From: Mesorhizobium sophorae
Lineage (GTDB): Bacteria > Pseudomonadota > Alphaproteobacteria > Rhizobiales > Rhizobiaceae
Length of the DNA stretch: 64,000 bases
NCBI RefSeq assembly: GCF_002270415.1
Contig: NZ_NNRI01000012.1
Coordinates: 62,001-126,000 of the forward strand
Reading direction: 5' to 3'
The notes under the pieces are model-generated. The model was given only the letters and a program-made list of their open reading frames with translations. It was not told where the DNA came from and did not search any database. The stretch's first letter is position 1. Each line of letters starts with the position of its first letter. Position numbers and translations under genes: made by a program. This document shows positions 43,478 through 52,582 of this stretch, one piece after another.

Positions 43478-43894
43478 TTATACTTCGCCCGGAGGTTCGA
43501 ACTTCTCACGGACGAATTTTCCATCGACTCTAAAAAAGGCAGTTCCGAAAGGAGCTTCTAAGCAAGTCGCTATGAGCGGGTCGTAATTCGCAATTGTATT
43601 GACATCGTACAAGCCAAAATTATCTGGGTTGTCGGCGTACTCGTCAGATTCATCACCGGCAAAAAAGCGCCAACCGCTGTCGGCCGGATGATCTGGCGTT
43701 TCGCGGTAGAGATAGCCGACTTGCGCGCCATCCACAGTGATCCGGTCAGCAGCAATACAGCTGCCGTAACCGATCGCGATCGGGCGAAACGTCGACGCGT
43801 CCCGAAAAAACGTCCTCGGCATTCTCAACTCGCTGCTGGTGCCCGTATCTCTAATCAGCTGAGTACGCCGCCAACAGTCAAGTACCGCTCGCAT
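43478..43894 (-). CDS. DUF2185 (Imm33-like) protein coupled to a DMT exporter
   Basis: 138-residue soluble protein with the DUF2185 signature: VGYLYRETPDHPADSGWRFF near 59-78, then GDESDEYADNPDNFGLYDV and NTIANYDPLI. Relatives include proteins named immunity protein Imm33. The ATG at 43894 shares its A with the stop of the exporter gene upstream, so translation is probably coupled; a later in-frame ATG at 43822 is the alternative. The coding sequence looks clearly richer in A+T than its neighbours (long T/A runs), suggesting recent acquisition. No toxin gene is visible beside it. Function unknown. Confidence 0.75.
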   Translation of the reverse strand: MRAVLDCWRRTQLIRDTGTSSELRMPRTFFRDASTFRPIAIGYGSCIAADRITVDGAQVGYLYRETPDHPADSGWRFFAGDESDEYADNPDNFGLYDVNTIANYDPLIATCLEAPFGTAFFRVDGKFVREKFEPPGEV

Positions 43895-44787
43895 CACCTC
43901 TTCAAATTCACCACGATGACGCCGCCCAGCGCCAGCGCGCCGCCGAGCATGCCAAGCAGTGTCGGCACTTCGCCCAGCCAGAAGAAGCCGATCAGGGCTG
44001 ACATGGGCGATACCAGATAGAGGAAGTTCGACGCACGTGCGGCCGGCAGGCGAGACAGCGCGGTCGCCCAGGCGGCATAGGCGATCAGGCTGGGCACGAT
44101 GCCGAGAAAGATGACGGCGCCGAGGCCGGCTGTGTTGGCAACCGCTGCCTGCGCGAGGCCGCTCGGCAGGAAGGGCGACAGGCAGAGAGCGCCAAGTATC
44201 ATGTTCGAGGCCGAAATGGTCAGCGGGTGGTGGCGGGCGAAGAGCGGCTTCTGGACGATGGTGTTGACGGCCGAGCAAAGCGCCGAACCCAGCACCAGCA
44301 GCGCCCCGGCGTTGAAATGCAAGCCATCCCCATCGCCAATCGCGATAATGCCGATGCCGGCGAAGGAAATGGCGGTGCCGACCCATGCCATGCCGGAAAA
44401 GCGTTCGCCAAGCAGCGCCATCGCCATGATGGCGGTGAAGATCGGGCTGACATTGATGATGAAGCCGGCAGCGCCGGCCGAGACGGTCAGTTCGCCGAAA
44501 TTGAGCATTGCCGTGTACAGCGCCACGAAGATGGCGCCGCCAAAGGCCAGGCGCCACAATTCATCCAGCCTCGGCAGCGCAGGACGCTTGACGGCGAGGA
44601 AGATCGCCGCCGGCACCGCGGCGATGGCAAAGCGCAGCGCGCCTAGTTCCAGCGGCCCGAAGGCGGCAAGGCCGGCGCGGATAGCCGGAAAGGCGGAGGC
44701 CCAACCAACCACCGTGAGCGCCACCGCAATGGCTGCCGTGGTGTCCATCCGTTGTGTCGGATTCAACGTGCTGGTCATTGCGCTCAT
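43894..44787 (-). CDS. EamA/DMT family transporter
   Basis: 297-residue inner-membrane protein with ten predicted helices in two EamA repeats (about 15-145 and 155-290). Typical sequences include VGWASAFPAIRAG near the start and PSLIAYAAWATALSRLP and SPMSALIGFFWLGE in the second repeat. Such proteins usually export amino acids, metabolites or drugs. The ATG at 44787 has a GAGGAC site upstream. Divergent from a LysR-type regulator that probably controls it, the usual arrangement for amino-acid exporters. Substrate unknown. Confidence 0.88.
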   Translation of the reverse strand: MSAMTSTLNPTQRMDTTAAIAVALTVVGWASAFPAIRAGLAAFGPLELGALRFAIAAVPAAIFLAVKRPALPRLDELWRLAFGGAIFVALYTAMLNFGELTVSAGAAGFIINVSPIFTAIMAMALLGERFSGMAWVGTAISFAGIGIIAIGDGDGLHFNAGALLVLGSALCSAVNTIVQKPLFARHHPLTISASNMILGALCLSPFLPSGLAQAAVANTAGLGAVIFLGIVPSLIAYAAWATALSRLPAARASNFLYLVSPMSALIGFFWLGEVPTLLGMLGGALALGGVIVVNLKR

Positions 44788-44879
44788 CTCACTGTCCTCG
44801 TGATTCTCGTGCCCTGAAATGCAGAAAACGCCTTTTCGGGCCAGTTGACAAACGACCAAATCGAGGATCAGCTGTGACT

Positions 44880-45806
44880 ATGGATCACAGCTCAGACACA
44901 ATGGTGCCGCTCGAAACGCTGCGCGCCTTCGACGCGGCGGCGCGGACGGGCAGCTTTTCGGCAGCAGCTGAAAAGCTCAACATTACCCACGGCGCCGTCA
45001 GCCGGCAGATCGCCAAGCTCGAGGACTGGCTGGGGCTGAAAGTGTTCGATCGCGGCGCGCGCGGTGTCTCGCTGACGATCGAAGGCAACCGCCTTCATCT
45101 GCGCACGGCGGAAGCATTCGCGCTGATATCGACCCATTCCGACCGCTGGGTCGAGCCGCGCGGCACCGCGGTGGTGCGCCTGACCTCGATCCCTTCGGTC
45201 AGCGGGCTATGGCTGATGCCGCGCATGGCGGCGCTGGAGAACAATCCCTCCAAGCTGCGCATCGTGCTCGACGTCGATATCCGTCAGGCCGACCTTGCCG
45301 ATGAGGGCATCGATCTGTCGATCCGCTGTGGACGCGGCGGCATTCCGGGACGCGTCTCGGTGCAGCTTTTCGAGGAACATGTTTTTCCCGTCGCATCGTC
45401 CGAGCTTGCCCGCGAGATCGGTCGTGGCGACCCTGCCCGGCTGCTCAAATTTCCACTGATCAACGATTCCGATGCTTCGGCCTGGCGTGCATGGTTTGCC
45501 GCGCAAGGCATGGATTACCGCCCGCGCCCGCAGGACCGGCGCTTCGAGGACTACAATCTGGTGCTCGATGCCGCAGCCTATGGGCTCGGCATCGCGCTGG
45601 CGCGCCCACCCCTGACCGGGCATCAATTGAAGGCCGGACGCATCACCGCCGTCGACGAGCGCACCGCGCTCAATCCGGTGTCCTACTGGCTCGACCGGCC
45701 GATGGGACGGCCACGTGCGGCAGCGGCGGAACTGGCGCGCCGTATCGCGGTGCAGGCAGGACTTGCATCGGAAAAGATAGAAGCCTTTATCGAGGCTGAG
45801 GGTTAG
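44880..45806 (+). CDS. LysR family transcriptional regulator (GcvA-like)
   Basis: 308 residues. The winged helix lies at about 10-70 (ARTGSFSAAAEKLNITHGAVSRQIAKLEDWLGLKVFDR), then an effector domain with SIRCGRGGIPGRVSVQLFEE near 150-170 and RRFEDYNLVLDAAAYGLGIAL near 220-240. Divergent from the DMT exporter, 92 bp between starts, so it is the likely regulator of that gene. It resembles the LysR protein at 39144 in overall type, but the two are not close copies. Its last 4 bp overlap the convergent gene. Confidence 0.9.
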   Translation: MDHSSDTMVPLETLRAFDAAARTGSFSAAAEKLNITHGAVSRQIAKLEDWLGLKVFDRGARGVSLTIEGNRLHLRTAEAFALISTHSDRWVEPRGTAVVRLTSIPSVSGLWLMPRMAALENNPSKLRIVLDVDIRQADLADEGIDLSIRCGRGGIPGRVSVQLFEEHVFPVASSELAREIGRGDPARLLKFPLINDSDASAWRAWFAAQGMDYRPRPQDRRFEDYNLVLDAAAYGLGIALARPPLTGHQLKAGRITAVDERTALNPVSYWLDRPMGRPRAAAAELARRIAVQAGLASEKIEAFIEAEG

Positions 45807-46402
45807 CGCAGCACCACCAGAACGAACCCGACGACCGCCGCCGCCAGCAGCCCGGCAGTCAGCGACATCAGCCCGACATTCGTGGGCCTGTTTTCAGGCC
45901 TGGCCGCTTCGCTCGGCCCGGCGGTTGCACGTTCTCGCCTGGCCACGGCATTGCTGGCTGGGGTGCGGCGCAGCGGCAACAGCTCAGATGCGAGAAGCGG
46001 GAGCCATGGCAAGGTCGCCGGCCTTGCGGCGGCGCCCTCCTCGACCTTTGATAGAGGCGGCGCCAGACCACGTTGCGCAGCGTCACCGTCAGTTAGTCTC
46101 CTCGCTGCAGTGCCCAGCGACGCGGCATCGGCGGCTGTTTCGTCGTCCGGTTGCGCGAGCGCCAGATAGGCCTGCATTATTTCGGTCGAGGCCGTCTGCT
46201 GCGCTCTTGCGGCTGTCGCCTGCAACAGCATCGGCAACGCCGGTGTCGCCACGGGTCGCACGGGTGCGCCGGAAGGCGCCGGCGGCGCCACCAGCGCCTT
46301 CACCAGTGCCGTTTTGACCGGATCGGCCTTTGCCGACGGCACGGCCTGCGGCGTCATCGCTTCCTTGAGCAAGGCGGCAAGACGAGCGGAGGAAATGTCC
46401 AT
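45803..46402 (-). CDS. Ala/Pro-rich protein with C-terminal membrane anchor
   Basis: 199 residues, no family recognised. A short N-terminal helix (MDISSARLAALLKEAM) is followed by a long Ala/Pro-rich region with little predicted structure. A single hydrophobic segment sits at the very C-terminus (about 178-198, GLMSLTAGLLAAAVVGFVLVVLR), so it may be tail-anchored. Codon use is normal for the window, which supports it being real. It converges on the LysR gene with a 4-bp overlap. Confidence 0.5.
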   Translation of the reverse strand: MDISSARLAALLKEAMTPQAVPSAKADPVKTALVKALVAPPAPSGAPVRPVATPALPMLLQATAARAQQTASTEIMQAYLALAQPDDETAADAASLGTAARRLTDGDAAQRGLAPPLSKVEEGAAARPATLPWLPLLASELLPLRRTPASNAVARRERATAGPSEAARPENRPTNVGLMSLTAGLLAAAVVGFVLVVLR

Positions 46403-46527
46403 GGTGCCCCGACAACAGCATTTTTCCGCGAAAGATTAAGGGGGCAGCATTGTCTCAGGCTTGTCACATGCTTGACCTTGCCGCCAATTTGTGGCGATGA
46501 AATCCTCATGAACCTCGGCGCCGCTGC

Positions 46528-46761
46528 ATGATGAACCGTTTCGAAGGCCCTGGCGGCAAGGAAGCCCGTATCCGCTATCTCGATGGCGACTTCCAGGTTA
46601 CCAGCCCGGGCGCTTTCGTGCGCTGCGCGGTGACCGGCGAAAGCATCCCCCTCGATGAGTTGAAATACTGGAGCGTCGCCAGGCAAGAGCCCTACATCAA
46701 CGCTGCCGCTTCGCTGCGCCGCGAAATCGAAGTGCAGCCGGAGCTACGCAGCCGGCGTTGA
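46528..46761 (+). CDS. DUF2093 domain protein
   Basis: 77-residue protein of the alphaproteobacterial DUF2093 family, with EARIRYLDGDFQVTSPGAFV and CAVTGESIPLDELKYWSV, including a single cysteine. It is converging on lpxK, a neighbourhood this family commonly shares in Rhizobiales. No membrane segment and no catalytic motif; function unknown. It may start at the second ATG, one codon later. Confidence 0.85.
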   Translation: MMNRFEGPGGKEARIRYLDGDFQVTSPGAFVRCAVTGESIPLDELKYWSVARQEPYINAAASLRREIEVQPELRSRR

Positions 46762-46812
46762 TGTTTGCGCGAGTCGTTTACGCAAGCCGGTAACGCACTT
46801 CACGACGACAGG

Positions 46813-47838
46813 TCAGCCCTTCAGCTTGCGTTGACGCCAGGCATCCAGCGTTTCGTCGATGATGCGTTCGGGCACGCGTTCGAGCTCGAAAACCGTGTCG
46901 ATTTCCAGAACCTCGAGCCGGTCGAGAAAGTCCTGCGGGGCGCCGTGGCGCAGCCGGGCGGCGTCCTTGGCGGTGGTGATGAGGCCGAGCCCTTCGGCGC
47001 GCGCCGTCGCCGCCAGTTCGGCGAGCTCGTCCTCGCCGTAGAAATGATGGTCCGGAAACGGTCGCGTCAAGGCCAGTTCGCCGCCCGCCTCGCGCACCGT
47101 GTCGAAGAATTTTTCGGGATGGCCGATGCCGGCGAAGGCCAGGAACCGCTTGCCGGCAAGCCCCTGCTTGCTGCTCGGTTCGGTGTAGGCCTCGAAGATC
47201 GGCCGGGCGGCGCGTGCCGCCTGGCGGACCACGGCGTCGGCGGCGGTGCCCTCGCCCATCTTCAACAGCCCGCTGGTGAAGACCAGCTGGTCGACGATCC
47301 TGGCCCGGAGCGGGCCGCCCGGAATGACGCGGCCATTGCCGATGCCGTAGCGCGCGTCGACGACCACCAGCGCATAATCGATATGGATGCGCGCGCTCTG
47401 GAAACCATCGTCCATGATCAGGAAATCGCAGCCATGCCTTTCCAGCAGCAGCCGGGCGCCGGCGGCGCGGTTCGGCGTCACCGCCACCGGCGCGTGTTCG
47501 GCCAGGAGCAGCGGCTCGTCGCCGACATGCCTGGCGCTGTCATGATGGGCATCGACGACATGCGGCTCGACGAACGAGCCGCCATGGCCGCGCGACAGGA
47601 AACCGGGTTTGAGCTGCATGCGCTTGGCCTGTTCGGCCAAGGCGATCGCCACCGGCGTCTTGCCGGTGCCGCCGACGGTGAAGTTGCCGATGCACAGAAC
47701 CGGCGCCTCGATCTTCTCGCGCCGGGCGCGCCGCATGCCGCGGCCGGCGACGAGCGCATAGATGGCCGACAGCGGCGACAGTGCCAGGACCCGCCAGTCC
47801 GGCTTTTCCCACCAGAATGGTGGTGCTTCGGAAGCCAC
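46813..47838 (-). CDS. lpxK: tetraacyldisaccharide 4'-kinase
   Basis: Adds the 4'-phosphate to the lipid A disaccharide precursor at the inner membrane. 341 residues. The N-terminal hydrophobic segment (about 18-32) is followed by the P-loop GNFTVGGTGKTPVAI near 51-65 and DDGFQSARI near 135-143. The stop of waaA lies 1 bp before its start, so the two lipid A/Kdo genes are tightly joined. Last gene of the operon beginning at pmbA. Confidence 0.96.
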   Translation of the reverse strand: MASEAPPFWWEKPDWRVLALSPLSAIYALVAGRGMRRARREKIEAPVLCIGNFTVGGTGKTPVAIALAEQAKRMQLKPGFLSRGHGGSFVEPHVVDAHHDSARHVGDEPLLLAEHAPVAVTPNRAAGARLLLERHGCDFLIMDDGFQSARIHIDYALVVVDARYGIGNGRVIPGGPLRARIVDQLVFTSGLLKMGEGTAADAVVRQAARAARPIFEAYTEPSSKQGLAGKRFLAFAGIGHPEKFFDTVREAGGELALTRPFPDHHFYGEDELAELAATARAEGLGLITTAKDAARLRHGAPQDFLDRLEVLEIDTVFELERVPERIIDETLDAWRQRKLKG

Positions 47839-47839
47839 C

Positions 47840-49156
47840 TTAGCGCCCGTTCGCGCCCTTCAGGCGCGACTTGATGACCAGCGGCTGGATGTAGGGTTCG
47901 AGCGATTTCAGCGTGCGCGCCAGCGCGCCGCGCATCTCGTCGACGGTCGCCACGCCCGCAGCCATCATTTCGTGACGCGCCACTTCGTTGGTCAGCAGGA
48001 AATTGACGGCGCCGGCCAGCATGTCACGATCTCGCACAAGCTTGGCGCCGCCGCTGTCGAGCAGGCGCTGGTAGGCCTCGCGAAAATTCTGCACATTGCG
48101 GCCAGCGAGTACCGCCGTGTCGAGCATGGCCGGCTCGAGCGGGTTCTGGCCGCCTTCCGAGGTCAGCGAGCGGCCGACAAAGGCGATTTCGGTCAGCCTG
48201 AGATAGAGCCCCATCTCGCCGATCGTGTCGCCAAGCAGGATGTCGGTGTCGGCGGCGATCCGGTCGCTCGTGCTGCGCCGCGCGACCGTCAGGCCCATGC
48301 CCGAAATCTGTGCGGCAAGCGCCTCGGCGCGATCGGGATGGCGCGGAACGACAATGGTCAAAAGACCATGATGGCGTTTGTGCAGCGTCGCATGGACCTC
48401 GGCGGCGACCACCTCTTCGCCATCATGGGTCGAGATCGCCGCCCAGGTCGGGCGGGCGCCGATCTGACGCCGCAGCGTCGCCAGCACTCGTTCGTCGACA
48501 GGCGGCGGCAAGGTATCGACCTTGAGGTTGCCCGACACGGTCACCGGGCGGGCGCCGAGCGCAAGGAAGCGCTCGCCATCGACATCGGACTGGGCAACGA
48601 CGTGGGCGAGATTCTCGAACAGCGCCTCGGCGATGTTGGCCCGTTTCTTCCACGAGGTGAACGAACGGTCGGACAGCCTGCCGTTGACCAGCACCTGCGG
48701 CACGCGGCGCGCGCCAAGCTCAAGAATGGTCATCGGCCAGATCTCGGATTCAGCGATGATCGCCAGATCCGGCTGCCAGTGATCGAGAAACCGGCTGACC
48801 GCCGGCTTGAGGTCGAGCGGCACATATTGGTGGATGATGCGATCGCCGAGCCGCTCGTCGACGACCTGCGCCGAGGTCACCGTGCCGGTCGTCAGCACAA
48901 TGTTGACGCCGTAATCGAGAATGCTTTCGACCAGTGGCACGACGGCCAGGGTCTCACCGACGCTCGCCGCATGGATCCAGATCATCGGCCCCTCGGGGCG
49001 CGGTCGGCCGGCGACGCCGTAGCGCTCGCGGCGGCGGCTGCGGTCTTCCTTGCCGCGCGAGGTGCGCCAGGCGACATAGGGCCCGACCAGCGGATAGGCG
49101 GCGGCACCGGCGAAACGGTATGCCGTCAACATGGTTCGCGCCCAGCGACCGCTCAT
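47840..49156 (-). CDS. waaA: 3-deoxy-D-manno-octulosonic acid transferase (Kdo transferase)
   Basis: Transfers Kdo from CMP-Kdo to lipid IVA, the first step of the LPS core. 438-residue GT30 enzyme. An N-terminal membrane anchor precedes WIHAASVGETLAVVPLVE near 55-72, with the catalytic glutamate, then TTGTVTSAQV and IIAESEIWP near 130. The C-terminal lobe has FVGRSLTSEGGQNPLEPA. Its ATG overlaps the stop of the DUF374 gene by 4 bp. Followed 1 bp later by lpxK. Confidence 0.96.
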   Translation of the reverse strand: MSGRWARTMLTAYRFAGAAAYPLVGPYVAWRTSRGKEDRSRRRERYGVAGRPRPEGPMIWIHAASVGETLAVVPLVESILDYGVNIVLTTGTVTSAQVVDERLGDRIIHQYVPLDLKPAVSRFLDHWQPDLAIIAESEIWPMTILELGARRVPQVLVNGRLSDRSFTSWKKRANIAEALFENLAHVVAQSDVDGERFLALGARPVTVSGNLKVDTLPPPVDERVLATLRRQIGARPTWAAISTHDGEEVVAAEVHATLHKRHHGLLTIVVPRHPDRAEALAAQISGMGLTVARRSTSDRIAADTDILLGDTIGEMGLYLRLTEIAFVGRSLTSEGGQNPLEPAMLDTAVLAGRNVQNFREAYQRLLDSGGAKLVRDRDMLAGAVNFLLTNEVARHEMMAAGVATVDEMRGALARTLKSLEPYIQPLVIKSRLKGANGR

Positions 49157-49944
49157 CGCGGACCATCCACGAGACGGTAGGCCTCGGCGGTCGCGGCGTT
49201 GAGTGCGACCGTGATTTCCTGGCGCTTGCGCTCCATTTCGGCCTCGTCGGCGCCGGTAGGCACGAAGATCGGCGCGCCGATGACGATCGACGAGCGGCCG
49301 AACGGCAGGTTGATGGTGGTCTTGTCCCAGCTCTTCTCCAGCACCTTGCGGCGGCTGGTAGTGATGGCGACGGGCAGCAGAGGCCGACCGGAGAGGCGTG
49401 CCAGAAGAACGATACCAAGTCCCGCGTCACGCGGCGTGCCGTGGGGAATGTCGGCGATCATGGCGACGTTCTTGCCGGCGGCGAGCGACTTTTTCAGGGC
49501 GATGAGCGCCTTTGCCCCGCCCTTGTCGAGATGCCTGGCATTGTCACGCCCGCCCGAACCGCGCACCGCCTCGATGCCAAATTTCCCCAGCATCAGCGCG
49601 TTAAGCTCGGCATCGGCGCTGCGCGAGACCATCGCGACCAGCGGCTTGCGCCTGGGATAATAGGCTGGGGTCAACAGGTGCTGGCCGTGCCACAGGGCGA
49701 TGATGCCGGGCTCGAATTCGGCATAGGCGCTGCTCGAAAACCGCGCCGACCCATCGACGACGCGGTTGGTCAGGCGCACCAACCGCACAAACTGGGCGAA
49801 CAGGCTGGCGATGGCGTTCTTGACGAATCGCGACTGCGCCAGCGGTTCGCGAATCCTGCGCCAGAAAGCCTTGGTCGTGCGGCTGCGCCCCCTGCGCGCG
49901 GGCGTGGGTTCAGTGGCTGGCTCTTTCGCCAGGTCTTGCTCCAT
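49153..49944 (-). CDS. DUF374 lysophospholipid acyltransferase-like protein
   Basis: 263 residues. After a basic N-terminus comes the DUF374 domain (about 60-240) with IIALWHGQHLL near 88, VSRSADAEL near 113 and GSGGRDNARHLDKGG near 135. It has the HG rather than the HX4D acyltransferase motif. The start at 49944 (MEQDLAKE) lies 5 bp after the DUF4170 stop; a longer open frame overlaps other genes. It is conserved next to waaA in Rhizobiales and is probably involved in lipid A or phospholipid acylation, but the reaction is not shown. Confidence 0.88.
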   Translation of the reverse strand: MEQDLAKEPATEPTPARRGRSRTTKAFWRRIREPLAQSRFVKNAIASLFAQFVRLVRLTNRVVDGSARFSSSAYAEFEPGIIALWHGQHLLTPAYYPRRKPLVAMVSRSADAELNALMLGKFGIEAVRGSGGRDNARHLDKGGAKALIALKKSLAAGKNVAMIADIPHGTPRDAGLGIVLLARLSGRPLLPVAITTSRRKVLEKSWDKTTINLPFGRSSIVIGAPIFVPTGADEAEMERKRQEITVALNAATAEAYRLVDGPR

Positions 49945-49949
49945 CGAGG

Positions 49950-50195
49950 TCAACCGACAGCCTTGTTGTCGGGGTCCAGCAGCCGGTGCAGATGAACGAC
50001 GAAATAACGCATGTGGGCATTGTCCACGCTGGCTTGCGCCTTGGCTTTCCACGCCGTGTGCGCGGATTGATAGTCCGGAAAGATGCCGACGATGTCGACC
50101 CCGTCGAGATCGCGGAACTCGGTGCCGCCAAGCTTCGTCAGCTCGCCACCGAACACCAGGTGCAAAAGCTGCTTTTTTCCGTCTTCCGCGGCCAT
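49950..50195 (-). CDS. DUF4170 domain protein
   Basis: 81-residue small protein typical of Rhizobiales, with LLHLVFGGELTKLGGTEFRD, VDIVGIFPDYQSAHTAWKAKAQ and MRYFVVHLHRLLDPD. It probably forms a small alpha/beta domain and has no signal or membrane segment. It sits in the waaA-lpxK operon, 76 bp after the phosphatase gene and 5 bp before the DUF374 gene. Function unknown. Confidence 0.88.
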   Translation of the reverse strand: MAAEDGKKQLLHLVFGGELTKLGGTEFRDLDGVDIVGIFPDYQSAHTAWKAKAQASVDNAHMRYFVVHLHRLLDPDNKAVG

Positions 50196-50271
50196 GTCGG
50201 TCCTTCACATATCGTGAGTTTGTGACAGGTCTAGACCAAAGCCGTCGACTTTGGAACCTTCGAAAACGCTT

Positions 50272-51087
50272 TCACCCATCCAGCCCGGCAATGACGCCGG
50301 CGAGCACGGCCAGCAGTTCACCGCTGCCGGCGGCGAGCGCGCCGTGGCGGGTCACCTCGCCGGCATAGAGCGGGGCGCGGCCATGCCGGTCGAGCAACTG
50401 GCCGCCGGCCTCGCGCAAAATGAGATCGGCGGCGGCAATATCCCAGTCATGCGCGTTCGGCTTGACGAAAGTGGCATCGAGCGCGCCATTGGCGATCATG
50501 GCTAGCCGATAGGCGAGCGACGGGCTGTAGGGCGCCCGCTTCAGTCGCGCCTGCCAGTCGGCAGGCATCAGGTCGGTCAACTGCTTCAGCCCGGAAATCT
50601 CGGCCGTATCCGCCAGCTTGCGCACTGCGATGCGCTTGCCGTTGCGGAAGGCGCCCTGTCCGGGCAGCGCCCAATAGGTCTCATCCATCGCCGGACATTC
50701 CAGCACGCCGGCAAGCGTGCGACCTCGCTCGACGACGGCAACGCTGACGCACCAGGTGCGCTGGCCTTCCAGGAAGCCACGCGTGCCATCGATCGGGTCG
50801 ACGACGAAGGTACGGCGCGCCGAAAGCCGAACTGGATCGTCGGCTGTTTCTTCCGACAGCCAGCCATAGTCGGGCCGCGCCGCAAGCAGCGTCTGGCGCA
50901 GATAGGCGTCAGCGGCATGGTCGGCTTCGCTGACCGGCGATGTGCCGCCCTTCATCCAGACTTGCGGGTTGTTGCCGAAATAGCGCATGGCGATCACCCC
51001 GGCCTCGCGGGCGACCTCGCGCAGCAACGGCAAATCCTCGTTGGCGCAGGGACGGGCCCCGGCAGAGATCAAGTCATGCTCCGGCAA
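50272..51087 (-). CDS. inositol monophosphatase family protein, 3'(2'),5'-bisphosphate nucleotidase (CysQ)-like
   Basis: 271-residue Mg2+-dependent, Li+-sensitive phosphatase fold. Metal ligands are visible in SEADHAAD, WLSEETADD, the DPIDGT box (VVDPIDGTRGFLEG near 96-109) and HDWDIAAAD near 210. The wording of the motifs is closer to CysQ (recycling of adenosine 3',5'-bisphosphate) than to SuhB, though inositol-1-phosphate cannot be excluded. Its start overlaps the pmbA 3' end by 14 bp. In the operon leading to lipid A genes. Confidence 0.88.
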   Translation of the reverse strand: MPEHDLISAGARPCANEDLPLLREVAREAGVIAMRYFGNNPQVWMKGGTSPVSEADHAADAYLRQTLLAARPDYGWLSEETADDPVRLSARRTFVVDPIDGTRGFLEGQRTWCVSVAVVERGRTLAGVLECPAMDETYWALPGQGAFRNGKRIAVRKLADTAEISGLKQLTDLMPADWQARLKRAPYSPSLAYRLAMIANGALDATFVKPNAHDWDIAAADLILREAGGQLLDRHGRAPLYAGEVTRHGALAAGSGELLAVLAGVIAGLDG

Positions 51088-52417
51088 GGGTCATGCCTTC
51101 GATCAGAAGCGTGGGGGCGGCGGTGCCGAAATTGCGGTCGAGGTCGTCAGCCGGCACCATGTTGAGGAACATGGTCTTCAGGTTCGAGGCGATGGTGACC
51201 TCGGCGACGGGATAGGCCAGCGCACCATTTTCGATCCAGAAGCCGGAGGCGCCACGGCTGTATTCGCCGGTGACCATGTCGACGCCCTGGCCGAACACTT
51301 CGGTGACGTAGAAGCCGGTCTTGAGCGATTTGATCAAATCCTCGGGCGACCGGTCGCCCGGTTCGATGGCGAGATTGGTCGAGGACGGCGAGACGGACGA
51401 GCCGCCGCGCGAACCGCGCCCATTGGTGACGAGACCAAGCTCGCGCGCGGCCGATGTCGACAGGAACCAGTGGTTGAGCACGCCTTTTTCGACCATGAAC
51501 AGCTTCTCGCCCTCGATGCCTTCGCCATCGAACGGACGCGAGGCCTGGCCACGCTGCCTGAGCGGCTCGTCGGTGACGGTGATCGCGGAGGCGGCCACCT
51601 GCTTGCCCATCATGTCGCGCAGGAACGACGTCTTGCGCGCGACGGAGGCGCCGTTGATGGCTCCGGCAAGATGACCGGCGATACCGCGCGCGACGCGCGG
51701 GTCGAACACAACGTCGATCGGCCCGGTCGCCGCCTTGCGCGCGCCGATACGGCGCACGGCGCGTTCGCCGGCCTTGCGGCCGATGTCTTCAGGCGCATCG
51801 AGATCGGCAAAATGCTGGCGCGAGGAGAATTCATAGTCGCGCTCCATGCCGGTGCCCTCGCCAGCAATGACGCTGGCCGAGCGCGAGAAACGCGACCCGA
51901 CATAGTGGCCGAGGAAGCCGTGCGAGGTGGCCAGCACCAAGCCGCCGAGGCCGGCACCGGCGCTGGCGCCGGCCGAATTGGTCACGCCCTTGACGGCAAG
52001 GGCCGCCGCTTCCGCCGCAAGTGCCGCTTCCTTCATTTGATCGGCCGACACCTCGGTGGCGTCGAACAGGTCGAGATCGCGCGTCTGTTTCACCAGCAAT
52101 GCCGGGTCGGCCAACCCTTGATAGGGGTCCTGTGGCGACACTTTCGCCATCGCCACGGCACGCTCGGCCAGGGTTGCAGGATCGGATGCCGCGGTTGCCG
52201 AGACGCTGGCCACACGCCCATCGACGAAGACGCGTAGCGAGACATCCTCGCTCTCGGCCGATTCGGTGCCCTCGACCTTGCCGAGCCGCACCGACACACC
52301 GGTCGAGCGGCTGCGCACGGCCACCGCATCGGCGGCGTCGGCGCCAGCCTTCCTGGCAGCTTCGACCAAAGCCGCGACACGGTCGGTCAATTTTGCTGCA
52401 TCTGTGATATCGGTCAT
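51074..52417 (-). CDS. pmbA: TldE/PmbA metalloprotease subunit
   Basis: 447-residue partner of TldD in the TldD-TldE protease, which degrades unfolded peptides and matures some modified peptides such as microcin B17. The TldE subunit lacks the HExxxH metal site, and none is seen here. Family sequences include SEDVSLRVFVDGRVASVSA near 62-80, GFLGHYVGSRFSRSASVIAGEG near 175-196 and EGEKLFMVEKGVLNHWFLS near 300-318. The ATG at 52417 begins MTDITDAAK. tldD is not in the window. First gene of the operon running to lpxK. Confidence 0.92.
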   Translation of the reverse strand: MTDITDAAKLTDRVAALVEAARKAGADAADAVAVRSRSTGVSVRLGKVEGTESAESEDVSLRVFVDGRVASVSATAASDPATLAERAVAMAKVSPQDPYQGLADPALLVKQTRDLDLFDATEVSADQMKEAALAAEAAALAVKGVTNSAGASAGAGLGGLVLATSHGFLGHYVGSRFSRSASVIAGEGTGMERDYEFSSRQHFADLDAPEDIGRKAGERAVRRIGARKAATGPIDVVFDPRVARGIAGHLAGAINGASVARKTSFLRDMMGKQVAASAITVTDEPLRQRGQASRPFDGEGIEGEKLFMVEKGVLNHWFLSTSAARELGLVTNGRGSRGGSSVSPSSTNLAIEPGDRSPEDLIKSLKTGFYVTEVFGQGVDMVTGEYSRGASGFWIENGALAYPVAEVTIASNLKTMFLNMVPADDLDRNFGTAAPTLLIEGMTLAGA

Positions 52418-52582
52418 GCGCGTGATCCTGCTGGCGCGGCGAGCTTTGGCCGCAGCCACCATCTATTGTTCCGGTCCGGCTTGTGCAATGGCATAGGCTT
52501 CAATCAAAATGCATCGGTTCACGGTTCAGATCTCGAACCGAGGCATGGCAACCCGGTCCGCAGCCCCCTCGGAGCATTTTCG

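Noticed and set aside
43895..44557. N-terminal two thirds of a 359-codon minus-strand frame
   Set aside because: Out-of-frame reading of the DMT exporter. Only the last 138 codons (from 43894) form the DUF2185 protein.
50987..52237. Plus-strand open frame of 416 codons
   Set aside because: Antisense to pmbA and the IMPase gene.
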